Positions 1 to 12,830 are shown, numbered from the stretch's first letter. The stretch is 64,000 nt of DNA from Budorcas taxicolor (GCF_023091745.1 NC_068913.1:11116001-11180000); one strand, 5' to 3'. Made by a program: numbers and translations. Notes: generated from the letters alone by a model not told the origin.

Positions 1-11
1 TTAAACCTAGC

Positions 12-40
<29 letters not shown>
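12..40 (+). repeat. (TG)n microsatellite
   Basis: An uninterrupted TG dinucleotide run of about 14 units near the window edge. Confidence 0.95.
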
Positions 41-45
<5 letters not shown>

Positions 46-450
46 TTGAGGCTGAATGAATGACTGAAAAATAAATAAATGAATATCAAATACTCTATGA
101 CCTCTTGATAAATGCCCTCAGAAAAATACCTTCTACATAGCACAGTGACTTTGTGGTTCAAGTTCTACCCCAGCTGCCTGCTTCAGAGATGGAGAAATCA
201 GAAATATTGATCCCGCAGTAACTTTCATGTCCTAGACCTAGTCCTTTTAAGCTGGTAAGGTGAAAGTCAATTTCTCTAGCATCTAGTGCCATCCACTAGA
301 TGGCACTTGAATTAGCCAAGGCTCTAGTTTGGGAAGGGGGCTCTGTTCAGAAAGTCCTTTGGTAAATATGTAAGATGAAACCTGAAAACATTCAATTTAA
401 AAAATAGATAAAAGACCCCCAGAAAACTTAAATTGTAACTAAATTTATAA
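41..450. other. Unassigned flank
   Basis: About 400 bases between the microsatellite and the Tigger1 copy. No repeat family or coding signal recognised. Confidence 0.4.
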
Positions 451-2809
451 CATGCCTTACAGTACCAGTTACAGATCACCGCAGTAAAGTGAGTCACACA
501 GAATTTGTTTCCCAGTGTATATGAAAGTTATACTGTAGCCTATTAAGGGTGTAACAGTATCATGCCTTAAAGAATAATGTACACACCTTAATTTAAAATA
601 ATTTATTGCTTAAAAATGCTAACTATCATGTGAAACTTCAGTGAGTCATATCTTCTTCCTGGTAGAGGGGTCTTGCCTGGCTGTTGATGGCTACTAACTG
701 ATCAGGGTGGTGGTTGCTAAAGGTTGGGGTGACTCTGGAAATTTCTTAAAATAAGATCCTCCCTTTCACGAATGATTTTCCTCTGTAGCATGTGATGCTG
801 TTTGACAGCACTTTACCCACAACAGGACTTCTTTCAAAATTGGAGTCAATTTGCTTCAGCCCTGCTGCCACTTTATCAACTAAATTTATGTAATATTTCA
901 AAGCTTTTCTTGTTATTTCAACAGCTTTCACAGTATCATCACCAGTAGATTCCATTTCAAGAAGCCACCTGCTTTACACATTCATAAGAAGCAACTTCTC
1001 ATCCATTAAAGTTTTATTATGAGATTATAGCAATTCAGTCGTATCTTCAGGCTTCACTTTAACTTCTAGTTCTCTTTCTATTTCCACCACATCTGCAGTT
1101 TCTTCCTCCACCAACGTCTTAAACCCACCCCCCCGCCCCCCACCAAAAGTCATCCATGACGGTTGGATTCAACTTCTTGCAAACAACTGTTAATGCTGAA
1201 ATTTTACCTCTTCCCTTGAATCACAAAGCTTCTTAATGACATTTAGAATAGTGAATCATTTCCAGAAGCTTTTTTATTTACTTTGCCCAGATCCATTAGA
1301 GGAATCACTCTCTATGGCAGCTATAACCTTATAAAATTTGTTTATTAATGCGTTTATTAATATAAACACTCTGTTGAAATTACTCCTTGACCCATGGGCT
1401 GCAGAATGGATGTTGTGTTAGCAGGCAAGAAAACAACATTAATCTCCTATGCATCTCCGTCAGAGCTCATGGGAGACCAGGTGCATTGTCAACGAGCAGT
1501 GATATTTTGAAAGGAATCTTATTTCCTAAGCATTTTGTCTCAACAGTGGGCTTAAAATATTCAGTGAATCATGTTGTAAACAGATGCACTGTCAACTAAA
1601 CTTCACTGTTGCATTTACGAGAGCACAGACAACTCTATTACGAGAGTAGATAGAGCATAATCCTAAAGAGCCATAGGATCTTTGGAATGAGAAATGAACT
1701 TCAACTTCAAGTCATTACCTGCATGATCCCCTAAACAAGAGAGTCAGCCTATCCTTTGACGCTCTGGTGCCAGACATTGACTTCTCTCCAGCTATGTAAG
1801 TCCTAGAATGCATCTTCTTCCAATAGAAGGCTGTTCCATCTACACTGAATATCTGTTGTTTAGTGCAGTCACCTTCATTAATTATCTCAGCTGGATCTTC
1901 TGGATAACTTGCTGCAGCTTCTGCATCAGCTCTTGCTGCTTCACTTTGTATTTTTATGTTATGGAGGTGGCTTTTTTCCTTAAACCTTATGAACCAACAC
2001 TTGCTAACCTCTAACTTTTTATCTGAAGCTTCCTCATCTCTTTCAGCCTTCATAGAATTGAGAGTTAGGCCCTTGCTCTGGATTAGGCTTTGGCTTAAGG
2101 GAATGTTGTGCCTGGTTTGATCTGCTATCCAGAACATTAAAACTTTCTCCATATCAACAATAAGGCTGTTTTACTTTCTTATCCTTTGTGTGTTCACTGG
2201 AGTAGCAAATTTAATTGCTTTCAAGAACATTTCCTTCACATTAACAGCTTGGCTGTTTGACACAAGAAATCTAGTTTTTAGTGTATCTCAGTTTTCCACA
2301 TGCCTTCCGCACTAAGCTTAATCATTTCTAGCTTTCGACTTAAAGTAAGAGACATGTGACTCCTTTCACTTGAACACTTAGAAGCCATTGTAATATTATT
2401 AATTGGCTTAATTTCAATATTGTTGTGTCTCAGGGAACAGGGAGGCTCAGGGAGAGAGAAAGAGAAAAGGAATCAGCTCGTCGATGAAGAAGTAAAAACA
2501 TACAACATTTATCAATTAAGTTAACCGCCTAATATGGGCATGGTTCACAGCACCCAAGAACGACTACAATAGAACATCAAAGATCACTAATCACAGATCA
2601 CTATAACAAATACAAAAATGGCGAAAAACTTTGAAATACTAAAATCTTACCAAAACAAGACATGGAGACATGAAGTGAACAAATGCCGTTGGGAAAACAA
2701 CACTGATAGACTTGCTCAATGCAGGGTTACCACAAACCTTCATTTTGTTAAAAAACAAAATAACTTCCAAGTGCAATAAAGTGAAGAGCAACAGAACAAT
2801 GTATGCCTG
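451..2809 (-). mobile_element. Tigger1-type DNA transposon (TcMar-Tigger), near full length, dead
   Basis: A pogo/Tigger element transcribed on the minus strand. It spans both terminal inverted repeats: the right end reads GTATGCCTG at 2801-2809, followed by TA (the expected TA target), and the left end begins near CATGCC at 451. Length of about 2.36 kb is close to the full-length family size. Transposase pieces are readable. At 2152-1715 is the region between the CENP-B-like DNA-binding part and the first catalytic Asp, which is kept in a Val-Asp-Gly-Thr-Ala-Phe context where Glu is usual. The second catalytic Asp survives in Val-Asp-Asn-Ala-Pro-Gly near 1480-1465, but a TGA follows four codons later. 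At 955-746 is the C-terminal part. Several stops and frameshifts make it non-functional. No younger element has inserted into it. Confidence 0.88.
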
Positions 2810-2910
2810 TATTTGACAACTCTCACTATAGGAGAGGAAGAAAGCACACAAGTGATAATGCCAAGCCTTTGGGTGCCCGAAGGACTGCAGCAAGAATAAC
2901 CTACATTTCA

Positions 2911-3106
2911 GAAAAAGACCCCGATGCTGGGAAAGATTGAAGGCAGGAAGAGAAGATGACAGAAGATGAGATGGTTGGATGACATCACTGATTCAATGGT
3001 CATGAACTTGGGCAAACTCAGAGATGGTGAGGGACAGGGAGGCCTGGCACGCTGCAGTCCATGGGGTCACAAAGAGTCGGACATGACTGAGTGACTGAAC
3101 AACTCA
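2911..3106 (+). mobile_element. LINE BovB 3' end, 5'-truncated
   Basis: Matches the last 200 bases of BovB (RTE clade), ending in the usual GAGTCGGACATGACTGAG-type block and an ACAAC-rich tail. No coding capacity of note. Confidence 0.85.
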
Positions 3107-3198
3107 ACAACAGGAAACCCAGACTCAAACTCCCCTTGGAAGTCTCCCCTCAGGAGCAGAGACTGCTGAGATGGAATGGAGCCTCCTAGGACTAGACA

Positions 3199-3457
3199 GA
3201 GAAGGCAATGGCATCCTACTCCAGTACTCTTGCCTGGAAAATCCCATGGACGGAGGAGCCTGGCAGGCTGCAGTCCGTGGGGTCGCTAGGAGTCGGACAC
3301 AACTGAGCGACTTCACTTTCAGTTTTCACTTTCATGCATTGGAGAAGGAAATGGCAACCCACTCCAGTGTTCTTGCCTGGAGAATCCCAGGGACGGGGGA
3401 GCCTGGTGGGCTGCTGTCAATGGGATTGCACAGAGTCGGACACGACTGAAGCGACTT

Positions 3458-3497
<40 letters not shown>
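3199..3497 (+). mobile_element. Bov-A2 dimeric SINE with (CAG)n tail
   Basis: Two tandem Bov-A units, each beginning GAGAAGG(C/A)AATGGCA, joined by a TTTCACTTTCATGCATTG linker. It ends in an expanded CAG tract (3459-3497, interrupted by one CAA). Poly-Leu and poly-Ala frames on the opposite strand are translations of this tract, not genes. Confidence 0.92.
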
Positions 3498-3498
<1 letters not shown>

Positions 3499-3892
3499 GA
3501 CTACAGATGAGCCTTGGGTTGAGGCAGGCAAGACTACAGAAACAAAATAGAACAGAATAGAAAACAGTACAGAAAATGCCAGAGTGCACCGTATATAGTA
3601 AAAGTAATTATTGTATCCTTAACAACAGGTACGAAATTTTCACATTGGTATATATGTGCTGGTATCACATCATCATGTAAAATACATTTCTTATTGAAGT
3701 GCCGTCAAACACAAAGGTAGCTGCCCTCAGTGACTCTAAGAGATAAATATAAGTTGGAAATGTTAGTATCTATAGTATGTGAGTATATCTATCTAAGCAT
3801 CTCCTGCTCCCCAGTATATATCTTTGATATGCATGATCTAGAATAGTCTGGCTGTATTCTTTTCTTTACTGAGCATGGGTAGAGACTTCCCT

Positions 3893-4040
3893 GATGATCC
3901 AGTAGCTAAGACTCTGCACTCCCAAGGCAGGGGGCCTGGGTTTAACCCCTGGTCAGGGAACTAGATACCACATCCTGCAACTAAAGATACTGAGTGCCAC
4001 AACTAAAATCTGGTGCAGTCAAATTAATTTAATTACAAAA
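3893..4040 (+). mobile_element. CHR-type tRNA-derived SINE
   Basis: Begins GAGACTTCCCTGATGATCCA and keeps the internal box B-like GGTTTAACCCCTGG, then the GGGAACTAGAT(A/C)CCACAT segment typical of ruminant CHR SINEs. Confidence 0.8.
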
Positions 4041-4633
4041 CAAGAGCCTGGGGAACTTCTCCACACTCTCCCCTGACTTGGTTAGAAGGCTGAAAGACCT
4101 TAGAGGATATCAGAACAATCCACCAAAAAAGGCTTGGATTCCTGCATGATGCAAAGCTCCAATCTATCCCTGACAAACCGCATTGGCTGTGACATGCACG
4201 GAAAACATCTTTTTTGTGTTGAGCCACATTTTGGGTTGTTTAACTAACCTGACTACCACGATTCTATTTTTATTTATACAGAAAGCAAATAACTTAGAAG
4301 TGCAAATATACTCAAGTCAGTATAAACTGCTACAAAATGCACACTGTAAGAGTGCACTGGCCTTGCACTAACTGCTTCAGGAATGTTTTCTATTATATTA
4401 GCATACTGATGGTATTTACATTTACCAATGGCTTTGCAATTGAGGTTCTTTTTGTATATGCTAATTGTCATATGAATCATAATAGGAAAATAGTGATTGT
4501 TTGTATATTGTCATTTATAAGCAAAAAGTTTGGAACTGTTAATTCCAGAATAGTGAGGAATAAATACCCTTCCACATAATCTTATATAAGAATGCAGTCT
4601 TATATGCATTTAGCCTCACCTGTCTTTCTTGAC

Positions 4634-4767
4634 TGGAGAAGGGAATGGCAACCCACTCCAATGTTCCCGCCTGGGAAATCCCATGGACATAGAAGCCTGG
4701 TGGGCTACTGTCCATGGGGTCGCAAAGAGTTGGACACCCTGAGCAAACTAACACACACACACACATA
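4634..4767 (+). mobile_element. Bov-A monomer SINE
   Basis: Single Bov-A unit ending in an (AC)n tail. It is flanked by a perfect 11-bp target-site duplication TCTTTCTTGAC (4623-4633 and 4768-4778). Confidence 0.92.
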
Positions 4768-5059
4768 TCTTTCTTGACAGTGGGATTAACTCTCTAAAAG
4801 ATTTTATAAAAGTAACTCAAAAGAATGCAGTTAACTCATGATGCTGCCCATCTTCAACCTCCAGGAGAAGAGCCAAATGTCACAGTGTGTCATGCTCTTT
4901 ACATCCTTGCTCATCTCCCTGGACACAGTCACTGCGGCCCTGTCCTCCCACACTGAAACAGTGCTGAATAACCTGCAGTCTGCACAGTCAGCTGAAAACC
5001 AGATGTAAAGGGCAGAGTTCTGAACACTAGTCTTAAGAGTCATCTTTAGCAGATTTGGG

Positions 5060-5150
5060 TTAAGACCCTGGGCTCTGAATTTTAATAAATATCCCAGGTG
5101 ACTCCAATGCAGGTGAATTATAAATCACCTGTTGAGAAATACTATTTCAA
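5060..5150 (+). mobile_element. Possible MER5-like hAT remnant
   Basis: Contains the block CCCAGGTGACTCCAATGCAG followed by TTGAGAAATACTA, resembling the end of a MER5-type non-autonomous hAT element. Short and diverged. Confidence 0.45.
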
Positions 5151-5648
5151 ACAAATGATAAAAGTCATTAACTCTAAGATGTTTCACAAAATTTTAATAA
5201 TAATGCTACAAAATGCATTTTAATACCTTTAAAGATATAAAAGTTACTTCATATTAAGTTATAAAAATAACTAGAGAGTATATTTCTAAAATAGCTACTG
5301 AAATCTAAAATAACTAAACAGCTAAGTCATCTTTCACTTTAATTATGGAAAGTATTAACTATTCTAACTTCAACTGAAATTTTTAAAAATTTTGAACCTA
5401 TATATATATAAATATATTGGATCAACTTTTATATTATTTAGGCTGATTTGAAAAAAATAGACAGTAGAAATATAAATAGGTCATATTACTACCTGAATCA
5501 TCAGGAATAAATAATCACAGTTTAAATTCAATAGGAAAAACAACTGCCTCCAACTGCCAGTAGATACTGTAATCCCACAGTGAGAGCCAAAACAAAAATT
5601 CATTTTTCAGCATTATATTGTAGTTGGAAGAACAGTTCCACATACTTG
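5151..5648. other. AT-rich unassigned DNA
   Basis: Very A+T-rich, including a TATATATATA tract near 5400. No gene or repeat family recognised. Confidence 0.4.
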
Positions 5649-5659
5649 AACTCACCATG

Positions 5660-5875
5660 TGCTGTGCTGTGCTTAGTCACCCAGTCGTGTCCAGCTCTTT
5701 GCGATCCCATAGAATGTAGCCCTTCAGGCTCCTCTGTCCATGGGCTTCTCCAGGCAAGAATACTGGAGTGGGCTGCCATGCCCTTCTCCAGGGGATCTTC
5801 CCAACCCAGGAATTGAACAGGGGTCTCCTGCATTGCAGGCAGAATCTTTACCAGCTGAACTACCAGGGAAGCCCA
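5660..5875 (-). mobile_element. Bov-tA SINE (tRNA-Glu-derived)
   Basis: Reverse-oriented Bov-tA: the tRNA-like head is at the right end and the Bov-A body at the left. A perfect 11-bp duplication AACTCACCATG flanks it (5649-5659 and 5876-5886). Confidence 0.95.
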
Positions 5876-5886
5876 AACTCACCATG

Positions 5887-6799
5887 CTCCACTACAATTT
5901 CCTGACCATTAGTTTAGTTCCCAGAAGTATTAATAGACTATTTTTAGCAAAATTTGGGGACAAAGACCTAAATTTTCATTCCCTATTTCACTTCAATCCT
6001 CTGTGTTTTAGCAAATCACTTCTATTTCCTTTTTACATTCCTCATCTATAGTATAGGACTAACATTTGCCAATAACCTTAAGAGTGAGAAAAAAAAAAAA
6101 TCATATATTGAGGTTCTAGGAAATAAATCACTGAATATAAGTGCAAAGTGTAATTATCCTGAAAGTTTTCCCTGTTGCAGTATTGGTAAAGCACATATTT
6201 CAAACATAAATGTTGAAAAAGATCGTTCTCATGATTAACATTAATAAATATTTATTGAGGCGCCCATTGTGTATTTGGCAACGTACTAGTCAGTGATCTA
6301 GTGATTTGATCAGACGTCAAATCTGAAATAGATTCACACTGCAAAGAAACATATATTCTAAATTAGAGTTTCAGGAATTGGAGACTGACTGGGTTCTCCT
6401 CTGGGAAAAAAATAATTCTAATACATGAAAAGATGACTGGGTGCATAAAAGCTGAACACAAATCTCAGTGGCTGAGCTAAACCACTTTCTCAGATGCCAA
6501 TCCTACAAACATCATTTTCAGACTTCTTCTATAAAGAGGTATAACCACAATCCCCAGGAGACCTGAAGGAGCACGTCCTCTGAGGTCTAGGACTTCCTTC
6601 TCCAAAGTCTATGAACCACATCAGCTCTTCTCCACAGCCCTCTAAGCAGGGTGGCCCAAAGGAATCTCTGTTTTAATAAAACCAAAAGCCTTCCCACAGA
6701 GTATCCTTATTTAGAATTCCAGACGTGGCTTCTTAGATTAGGGATTCTTTTTAACCAATTTGTAGAGCTTTACTCGAGACAGGAAACAACACGTTGCAG
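5887..6799. other. Mostly unassigned DNA
   Basis: Includes a short piece at about 6235-6300 resembling an L2 or MIR 3' end (TATTTATTGAGGCGCCCATT). The rest, including the open frame at 6651-6863, has no recognisable content. Confidence 0.35.
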
Positions 6800-7040
6800 A
6801 GTAATTAAGCCAAAAACTCTGTGTCAAAGGTTCAAAAGCCCATTCTACCTTGACTCATCCTAGGACCTATGAAGGTGACTTCACTTCTCTGGAACTCTTT
6901 TTTCCCATCTAGAAAATGAAAAGATGAATGCTAACCTGCTTTGATCGCAGGATTGTTACATGAGAGAAAAATGCATTTGTAAAGGTCTTTGGAAAATACA
7001 AAGAACTATAGAAAGGTTAGATAATATAGGTTTTGTCTAA
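6800..7040 (+). mobile_element. MIR SINE, ancient
   Basis: Diverged MIR in sense direction. The core has GTGACTTCACTTCTCTGGA, then CCCATCTAGAAAATGAAAAG and GGATTGTTACATGAGAG, in the order of the MIR consensus. Confidence 0.7.
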
Positions 7041-7557
7041 GCAAGACTGGAATGGCTACTTCTCTTCATTTTTACCCTCTGTTGAACTCACCTTTCTTTT
7101 CAGGCTACAAAAGAAGGAATCTTGTATTTCCCTCCTAAGGAAGTTTTTTTTTTTTTTTTAACAGTTTTTAAATGCCTTTTATATTCATGTTTTGAGTTCT
7201 CCAGGAATAGGCTTTTTTCCTCCAGCATTATATATCCAACCAAGATAATGAGGAATTCAGAAGAACCACCTGCTTATGAAAACATTCATAGCCTGGCCTG
7301 ATGCCCAACAAAGATGAGTCCAATCCATAAGCAACTAGAGAAACCTTCCTCTTTCTACACAAACAGCTGGGTCTCTCATCTTGTAGCACAGGCTTAAGGC
7401 CCAACAACACTTTATCACATTCTCATGGAAGAGGAATACCTCTCCCAAGGGATCTGAATTTTGAATAGGCTGAATTTCTCACCAACTTAGGAACTTCTCC
7501 ATTTCTGGCTTATTTTCTAAAAATTATTCATTTACTTCTATTTTACAGTTTACAAAA

Positions 7558-7772
7558 AGCCCTGGTGGCTCAGATAGTAAAGCATCTGCCTGCAATACAG
7601 AAGACACAGATTCGATCCCTGGGTGGGGAAGATCCCCTGGAAAAGAGAATGTCAACCCAGTATTCTTGCCTGGAAAGTTTCATGGACAGAAGAGCCTCGT
7701 GGGCCACAGTCCATGTGGTCACAAAGAGTTGGACACAACTGAGTGACTAACATTTTCACACTTTCACTTTTC
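7558..7772 (+). mobile_element. Bov-tA SINE
   Basis: tRNA-Glu-like head (CCTGGTGGCTCAGATAGTAA) followed by the Bov-A body, ending in CACTTTCACTTTTC. No clear target-site duplication. Confidence 0.9.
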
Positions 7773-8234
7773 TGTATATTTTAGCACATATACAACCAAA
7801 GTATACGGTAGAGGAGTACTACTTTAATGAATTCACACATATGTGTGAAATGATCTGTCTACCCAAGTAATCAATGGATAGCCTCAGGACCAAGTAACAA
7901 AAGAGATACATGTTCTACCTTACCCCCAAATTTTAAAGCCATTGTATTTTGTGTTTCTGATGGCAAAGAAAAGAGAAACAATCAAGATATTTTCAATGTC
8001 TTACTTCACCCATCTTGAAACAAGCTAAATCATGAAATAGAAAAATAAGACATATTTTTGAGTTCTAAAAAGAGATATCCCCTTGAACCCTTCCATAAAT
8101 ACTAGACAAATGATTGACAGCAATTATTTTTCACATGGGAGCACCTTTTTTAAAAAGCAAAACAAAAAACAAAAGAAAAGAACACTACATGTATGGCCAC
8201 ACATACAGTTAGACAGAATCTTAGAATTCTTAGT

Positions 8235-8420
8235 TTTCACATTATTTAATTGAACCTCACAACAACCCTGTGGGTGTAAGCAGACAAGCTGTTAGTATCC
8301 CCATTTTCCAGATGAGCAAACTGAAATTCAGAGGAGCCAAAGGACAAGGCCTTGTGTGCTTAGTGATAAGCGATAAAGCTAGAAGTCAAACCTAGGACTG
8401 GACTTTTAATACTGAGCAGT
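8235..8420 (-). mobile_element. MIR SINE, ancient
   Basis: Antisense MIR: CCTCACAACAACCCTGTGGG, CCCCATTTTCCAGATGAGCA and a following GAAGTCAAACCTAGGACTGG segment match the reversed MIR core in order. Confidence 0.8.
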
Positions 8421-10339
8421 GCTGCTTGCCTTGGTTATTTTAGGTAGAGTAGAAAATAAGACTGAAAAGGCAAGTGGGGACCAGATCATGGAGGGTCTTG
8501 AATGCCAGACAATGCCAAATCACTCAAGAATCACGGTTGTTTTGGGCTGGAGTGGAGGTGTCATTTTTTGGTTTGTGTTTTAAATCAGAGCTGAGCTGCA
8601 AGAAGAGTAACAGACTGTATCACTCTGGGTGCACTCAGGAGACAGAAACCACACAGTAATTTGCAGAAGCTTAGCTTTAGAGAATTATTTAGCTGTGATA
8701 GAGGAAGGCACGTGCCTTGAACAGTACACAAGGAAGAAGAAATCTGGATGGATGGATGGTCTCCTCCTCAAGGCCTGTGTAAAGATCTCACTGAAGAAGC
8801 TATTGTTGCAGCCCACTGGATAGTGGAGATGTTTCCTGGTCTGACGGCCAGAGTTGGTCCACAGTAACAGGAGAGCAAGAGATAACCCTCCAGGGAGTAG
8901 GCAAATAGAGGCTCTTGAGTGAGCCCACAGAAGGAAGCAGAGCACTACTACTGATATGCAGCCTGGGGCACAGGCGTCATGGCAGGACCACTACAGGGAC
9001 GCTCTGAGCGCATGCAGGCAAGGCTGGTGGGCACACACGAAGAAGTCAGGGTGCCACTGCCAGCATGAGACCTGGGGTATACCAAGGTCACCTGGGAGGG
9101 CTGAAGCAAGCTTCCGAACAGATCTGTGACGCCACCAATGGACTGCCCATTCTGGGGCACCTCTCAGGCAGAGCACCAGTAGATGCCCCCCACTATGCAC
9201 ACACACACACACCCCACTGACAAACCCCAAAGCAGGAGCAAGGAAAAGTGAAATGTAGCAGATGGAGCAGGGAGAGAAGCCCTCACCTTCAGGCAGTGTC
9301 CCTCCAGCAACTTCTACTGACAAAGCTTAACACTGTGCTCGCTGTGACTGAGAAATGCTCAGAGCCCAGTCCGTTACCCCAAACAGGTATGCGGAGCTGA
9401 AAGTCATCAACTGATGACTGGGACACAGAGCTTGGTAGTCCTTCTCCCCTCCCAGAGTAACAAGAGAAACTGCCACTGACTGGAACTATGGTTTAGTAAG
9501 CACCTACAGCCATTTTCCAGGCTGAGTTCTTGTAACCGTGATCTTCAATTCCTTAAAAATACTCTCCTATTTATCACTCTAAAGTAAAATTCTAGCTCTT
9601 CAGAAGCTTTCTTTTTCTTCCATTTTTGGGAGAAGGCAATTAGAAAAAAGGAAAGGGAAAGACAGCATCTGGGGTGGGGGGGTGTAGACATTCATTTCAG
9701 CATCCTGCCACAAACAACCAAAGCTGACCATGGCAATAAGATCAGTTTGAAAACAACTGGTATTTCAGTTAAAAACTTCTCTACCCATCACTGACAGATC
9801 CTCTTGCCCACTCGACAAACACTTCTTGCTTAAAGTAGGGGGATCAAAAACCTTTTTCCATTGATCTCTTCAAGCTAGTCACACCCATTCAGGCATGAAA
9901 GAGACCAAAGGGAAAGGGCGGATTAAGGTGGATAGTATTTATTAAACAAACATTGCAAAAAGTATGTTCTTGCTCAGAGGTTTGTAAATAAGGGAATATC
10001 TAGTACAAGCTTCTCCACCCATAATGTATGTAAGTGGATTTCTGTAAGTTCTTTAATGTTTTGTGCTTTTAAAGTCTTTAATGAAGGAGGAAAGCCCAAG
10101 GAGGGGAAAAAACAAAACAAAATAATAGAAAACTCTGAGTTCTTCCATCTATATTGAAAATGTTGAAAAAAAAAATGTGCTGCCTTTTTTACAAGATATC
10201 AAATAGCTGACTTTCCTTTTTAATTGTGTAATAGTGATTCATCTTTTACAGTAAGAGCACCTCTCAAATATTCCACATGTATTAACTAAGAATAAAAATC
10301 ATATTCTTCAATGACATAATTCCATTTGATATTGTTGAT
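8421..10339. other. Long unassigned stretch
   Basis: About 1.9 kb without a recognised repeat apart from a short (CA)n near 9198. Overlapping open frames at 8685-9323 on the minus strand show no known domain, no splice context and no codon pattern that persuades me. Confidence 0.4.
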
Positions 10340-10925
10340 CATTCACCTCTTCTGGTGGCTTCCGTAATTCAATACTCTTCTAATTTTCCTCCTACCTCTT
10401 CCATAGAGCATAAGAGTTTCTCAGGGTTTTGCTATAGGCCTCTTCTTTCCTCATCCTACTCATCAGTGATCAATTGCATGGTTTCAACTACTACCTACAT
10501 GGAACTGACATGTTTCTGCAGCCTAGACCTGTTTTCCAAGCAACAGACTGATATATCCAACTGTCTCTAAACACAATATGAATGCCTCTCAGGCAGCTCA
10601 AAAGCAGCATGTATAAAACTAAAGTCATCACCTTGCCCATAAGCTTTTATCCTTTACTCTTTATCTCTGTGAAAGGCACCACCATACATCCAGTTCCCAA
10701 ACCGGAAACTTAGAAACTATTCTCAGTTCCTCCTTCCTTATCAATTCCCACAAGAAATTCTACTTCCCAAATATCTCTGAAATCCACCCTTCTCTATTTC
10801 CTCCAGCAACTCCCCTAACTCATAGCACTATCATCTGACACCCTCTCGGTAAAGATCTTTCCATTCAACCCATTCTCCACACAGCAGCCACAGACACACA
10901 TTAGAAATCACATCACAGGATTTGC
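10340..10925 (+). mobile_element. LINE L2 (CR1 clade) 3' coding remnant
   Basis: Sense-oriented diverged L2. The segment with GGCACCACCATACATCCAGTT, then AATATCTCTGAAATCCACCC, matches the end of the L2 reverse transcriptase frame. It resumes after a BovB insertion at about 11160-11250 (CTTAGGATGAAGTCTAAACT). Multiple stops, not coding. Confidence 0.65.
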
Positions 10926-10931
10926 TGCCGT

Positions 10932-11151
10932 TGTTCAGTCACTAAGTCATGTGTGACTCCTTGCAACCCCATGGACGGCAGCACGCCGGGCTTCTCTCTC
11001 CTTCACTATTTTCCAGAGTTTGCTCAAACTCATGTCCATTGAAGTAATGATGCCATCCAACCATCTCATCCTCTGCTGCCCACTTCTCCTTTTGCCTTCA
11101 ATCTTCCCAGCACCAGGATCTTTTCCAATGAGTCAGCTCTTAACATCACAT
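10932..11151 (-). mobile_element. LINE BovB 3' end, inserted in L2
   Basis: Reverse BovB 3' end, from GTTCAGTCACTAAGTCATG through the ATGCCATCCAACCATCTCAT block to CTTTTCCAATGAGTCAGCTC. It interrupts the L2 above. Confidence 0.85.
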
Positions 11152-11224
11152 GATAAAAAGGGCTTAAAACCTGTCAGTCACTCTTAGGATGAAGTCTAAA
11201 CTTAACATGACTTTAAAAGTCCTT

Positions 11225-11694
11225 ATCTTGCCCAGTCTACCTCTCCACACTCTTGTATTTTTATTTTTTTAAGTTGCCATATAGCATTCCATTACATGAT
11301 TGCACCAGTTTGGTTATCTATTCACTTTTTTTTTCCAAAATGCTTGTTTCCAGTTTGGAGTTATTAGAAATAAAGCTGCTATTAATATTTACCTGTAAGC
11401 CTTTGTCTGGACATTTATTTTCATTTTCTCAAGGCAAAGACCTCCAAGTAGGCTTGCTGGATCATACAATATGTTTAACTTTATAAAAAACTGTCAAATT
11501 GCTTTCCAAAGTGGTTTTTCATTTTGCATTTTCACCAGTATAATACTGGCGACAGTCCTAGTTGCTCTATCTTCTTGTCAACACTTTGAATCATCAGTCA
11601 TTTAAATTTTAGCCTCTCAAGCAGGTATACAGTGGTTTCACATGGTTTTGAAACTCTACTGCCACTTTGCAATTCCAGTGGTTTTGATTTGCAT
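11225..11694 (-). mobile_element. Old L1 fragment, left part
   Basis: Antisense L1 3' ORF2/3' region (TAGGCTTGCTGGATCATA, TTGCTTTCCAAAGTGG, GTGGTTTTGATTTGCAT). The same L1 continues after the BovB insertion at 12535. Confidence 0.75.
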
Positions 11695-12527
11695 AAACGC
11701 TGGGCTGGAGGAAGCACAAGCTGGAATCAAGATTGCCAGGAGAAATATCGATAACCTCAGATATGCAGATGACACCACCCTTATGGCAGAAAGTGAAGAG
11801 GAACTAAAAAGCCTCTTGATGAAAGTGAAAGAGGAGAGTGAAAAAGTTGGCTTAAAGCTCAACATTCAGAAAATGAAGATCATGGCATCTGGTCCCATCA
11901 CTTCATGGGAAATAGATGGGGAAACAGTGTCAGACTTTATTTTGGGGGGCTCCAAAATCACTGCGGATGGTGACTGCAGGCTTGAAATTAAAAGACGCTT
12001 ACTCCTTGGAAGAAAAGTTATGACCAACCTAGATAGCATATTGAAAAGCAGAGATATTACTTTGCCAACAAAGGTCCGTCTAGTCAAGGCTATGGTTTTT
12101 CCAGTGGTCATGTATGGATGTGAGAGTTGGACTGTGAAGAAAGCTGAGCGCTGAAGAATTGATGCTTTTGAACTGTGGTGTTGGAGAAGACTCCTGAGAG
12201 TCCCTTGGACTGCAAGGAGATCCAACCAGTCCATTCTAAAGGAGATCAACCCTGGGTGTTCTTTGGAAGGAATGATGCTAAAGCTGAAGCACCAGTACTT
12301 TGGCCACCTCATGCGAAGAGTTGACTCATTGGAAAAGACTCTGATGCTGGGAGGGATTGGGGGCAGGAGGAAAAGGGGACAACAGAGGATGAGATGGCTG
12401 GATGGCATCATTGACTCGATGGACGTGAATTTGAGTGAACTCCGGGAGTTGGTAATGGACAGGGAGGCCTGGTGTGCTGCGATTCATGGGGTCGCAAAGA
12501 GTCGGACACGACTGAGCAACTGAACTG
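11695..12527 (+). mobile_element. LINE BovB, 5'-truncated, reverse transcriptase C-terminal part
   Basis: Starts inside the reverse transcriptase just before the Tyr-Ala-Asp-Asp catalytic box (11762-11773) and runs to the 3' end. One frame is open at 11642-12154, but it is a truncated piece with a TGA at 12152-12154. It splits an older antisense L1. Confidence 0.92.
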
Positions 12528-12534
12528 AATGACT

Positions 12535-12830
12535 GAGGATGCTGAGTGTCTTTTCATATATTTCCTTGCCATTTATATATCTTCTTTAGTAAAGTACCTA
12601 TTGATTTCTTTTGCCCATTTTGTATCGGGTTCCTTGACATCTTATTAATGAGTTGTAAGTTTCTCTATATATTCTGATACAAGTCCTTTATTAAATATGT
12701 TTTGAAAATATTTTTTCCCAGTCCATGGCTTTCCTTTTCATTTTTTTAATAGCGTCTTTTGAAAAGCAAAAGATTTCAATTTTGATGTGGTCCAATTTAT
12801 CTATTTTTCTTTTATATCACAGTCCATTGC
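12535..12830 (-). mobile_element. Old L1 fragment, right part
   Basis: Continues the L1 from 11694: GATGCTGAGTGTCTTTTCAT, TTGATTTCTTTTGCCCATTT, and the GTCCATGGCTTTCCTTTTCA block, all antisense L1. Confidence 0.75.

Noticed and set aside
3319..3589. Poly-Leu and poly-Ala frames on the minus strand
   Set aside because: Translations of the CAG tract of a Bov-A2 SINE.
8948..9323. Overlapping minus-strand frames of 70 and 110 codons
   Set aside because: Part of the sequence is a CA repeat and GC-richer DNA; no domain, no splice signals that fit.
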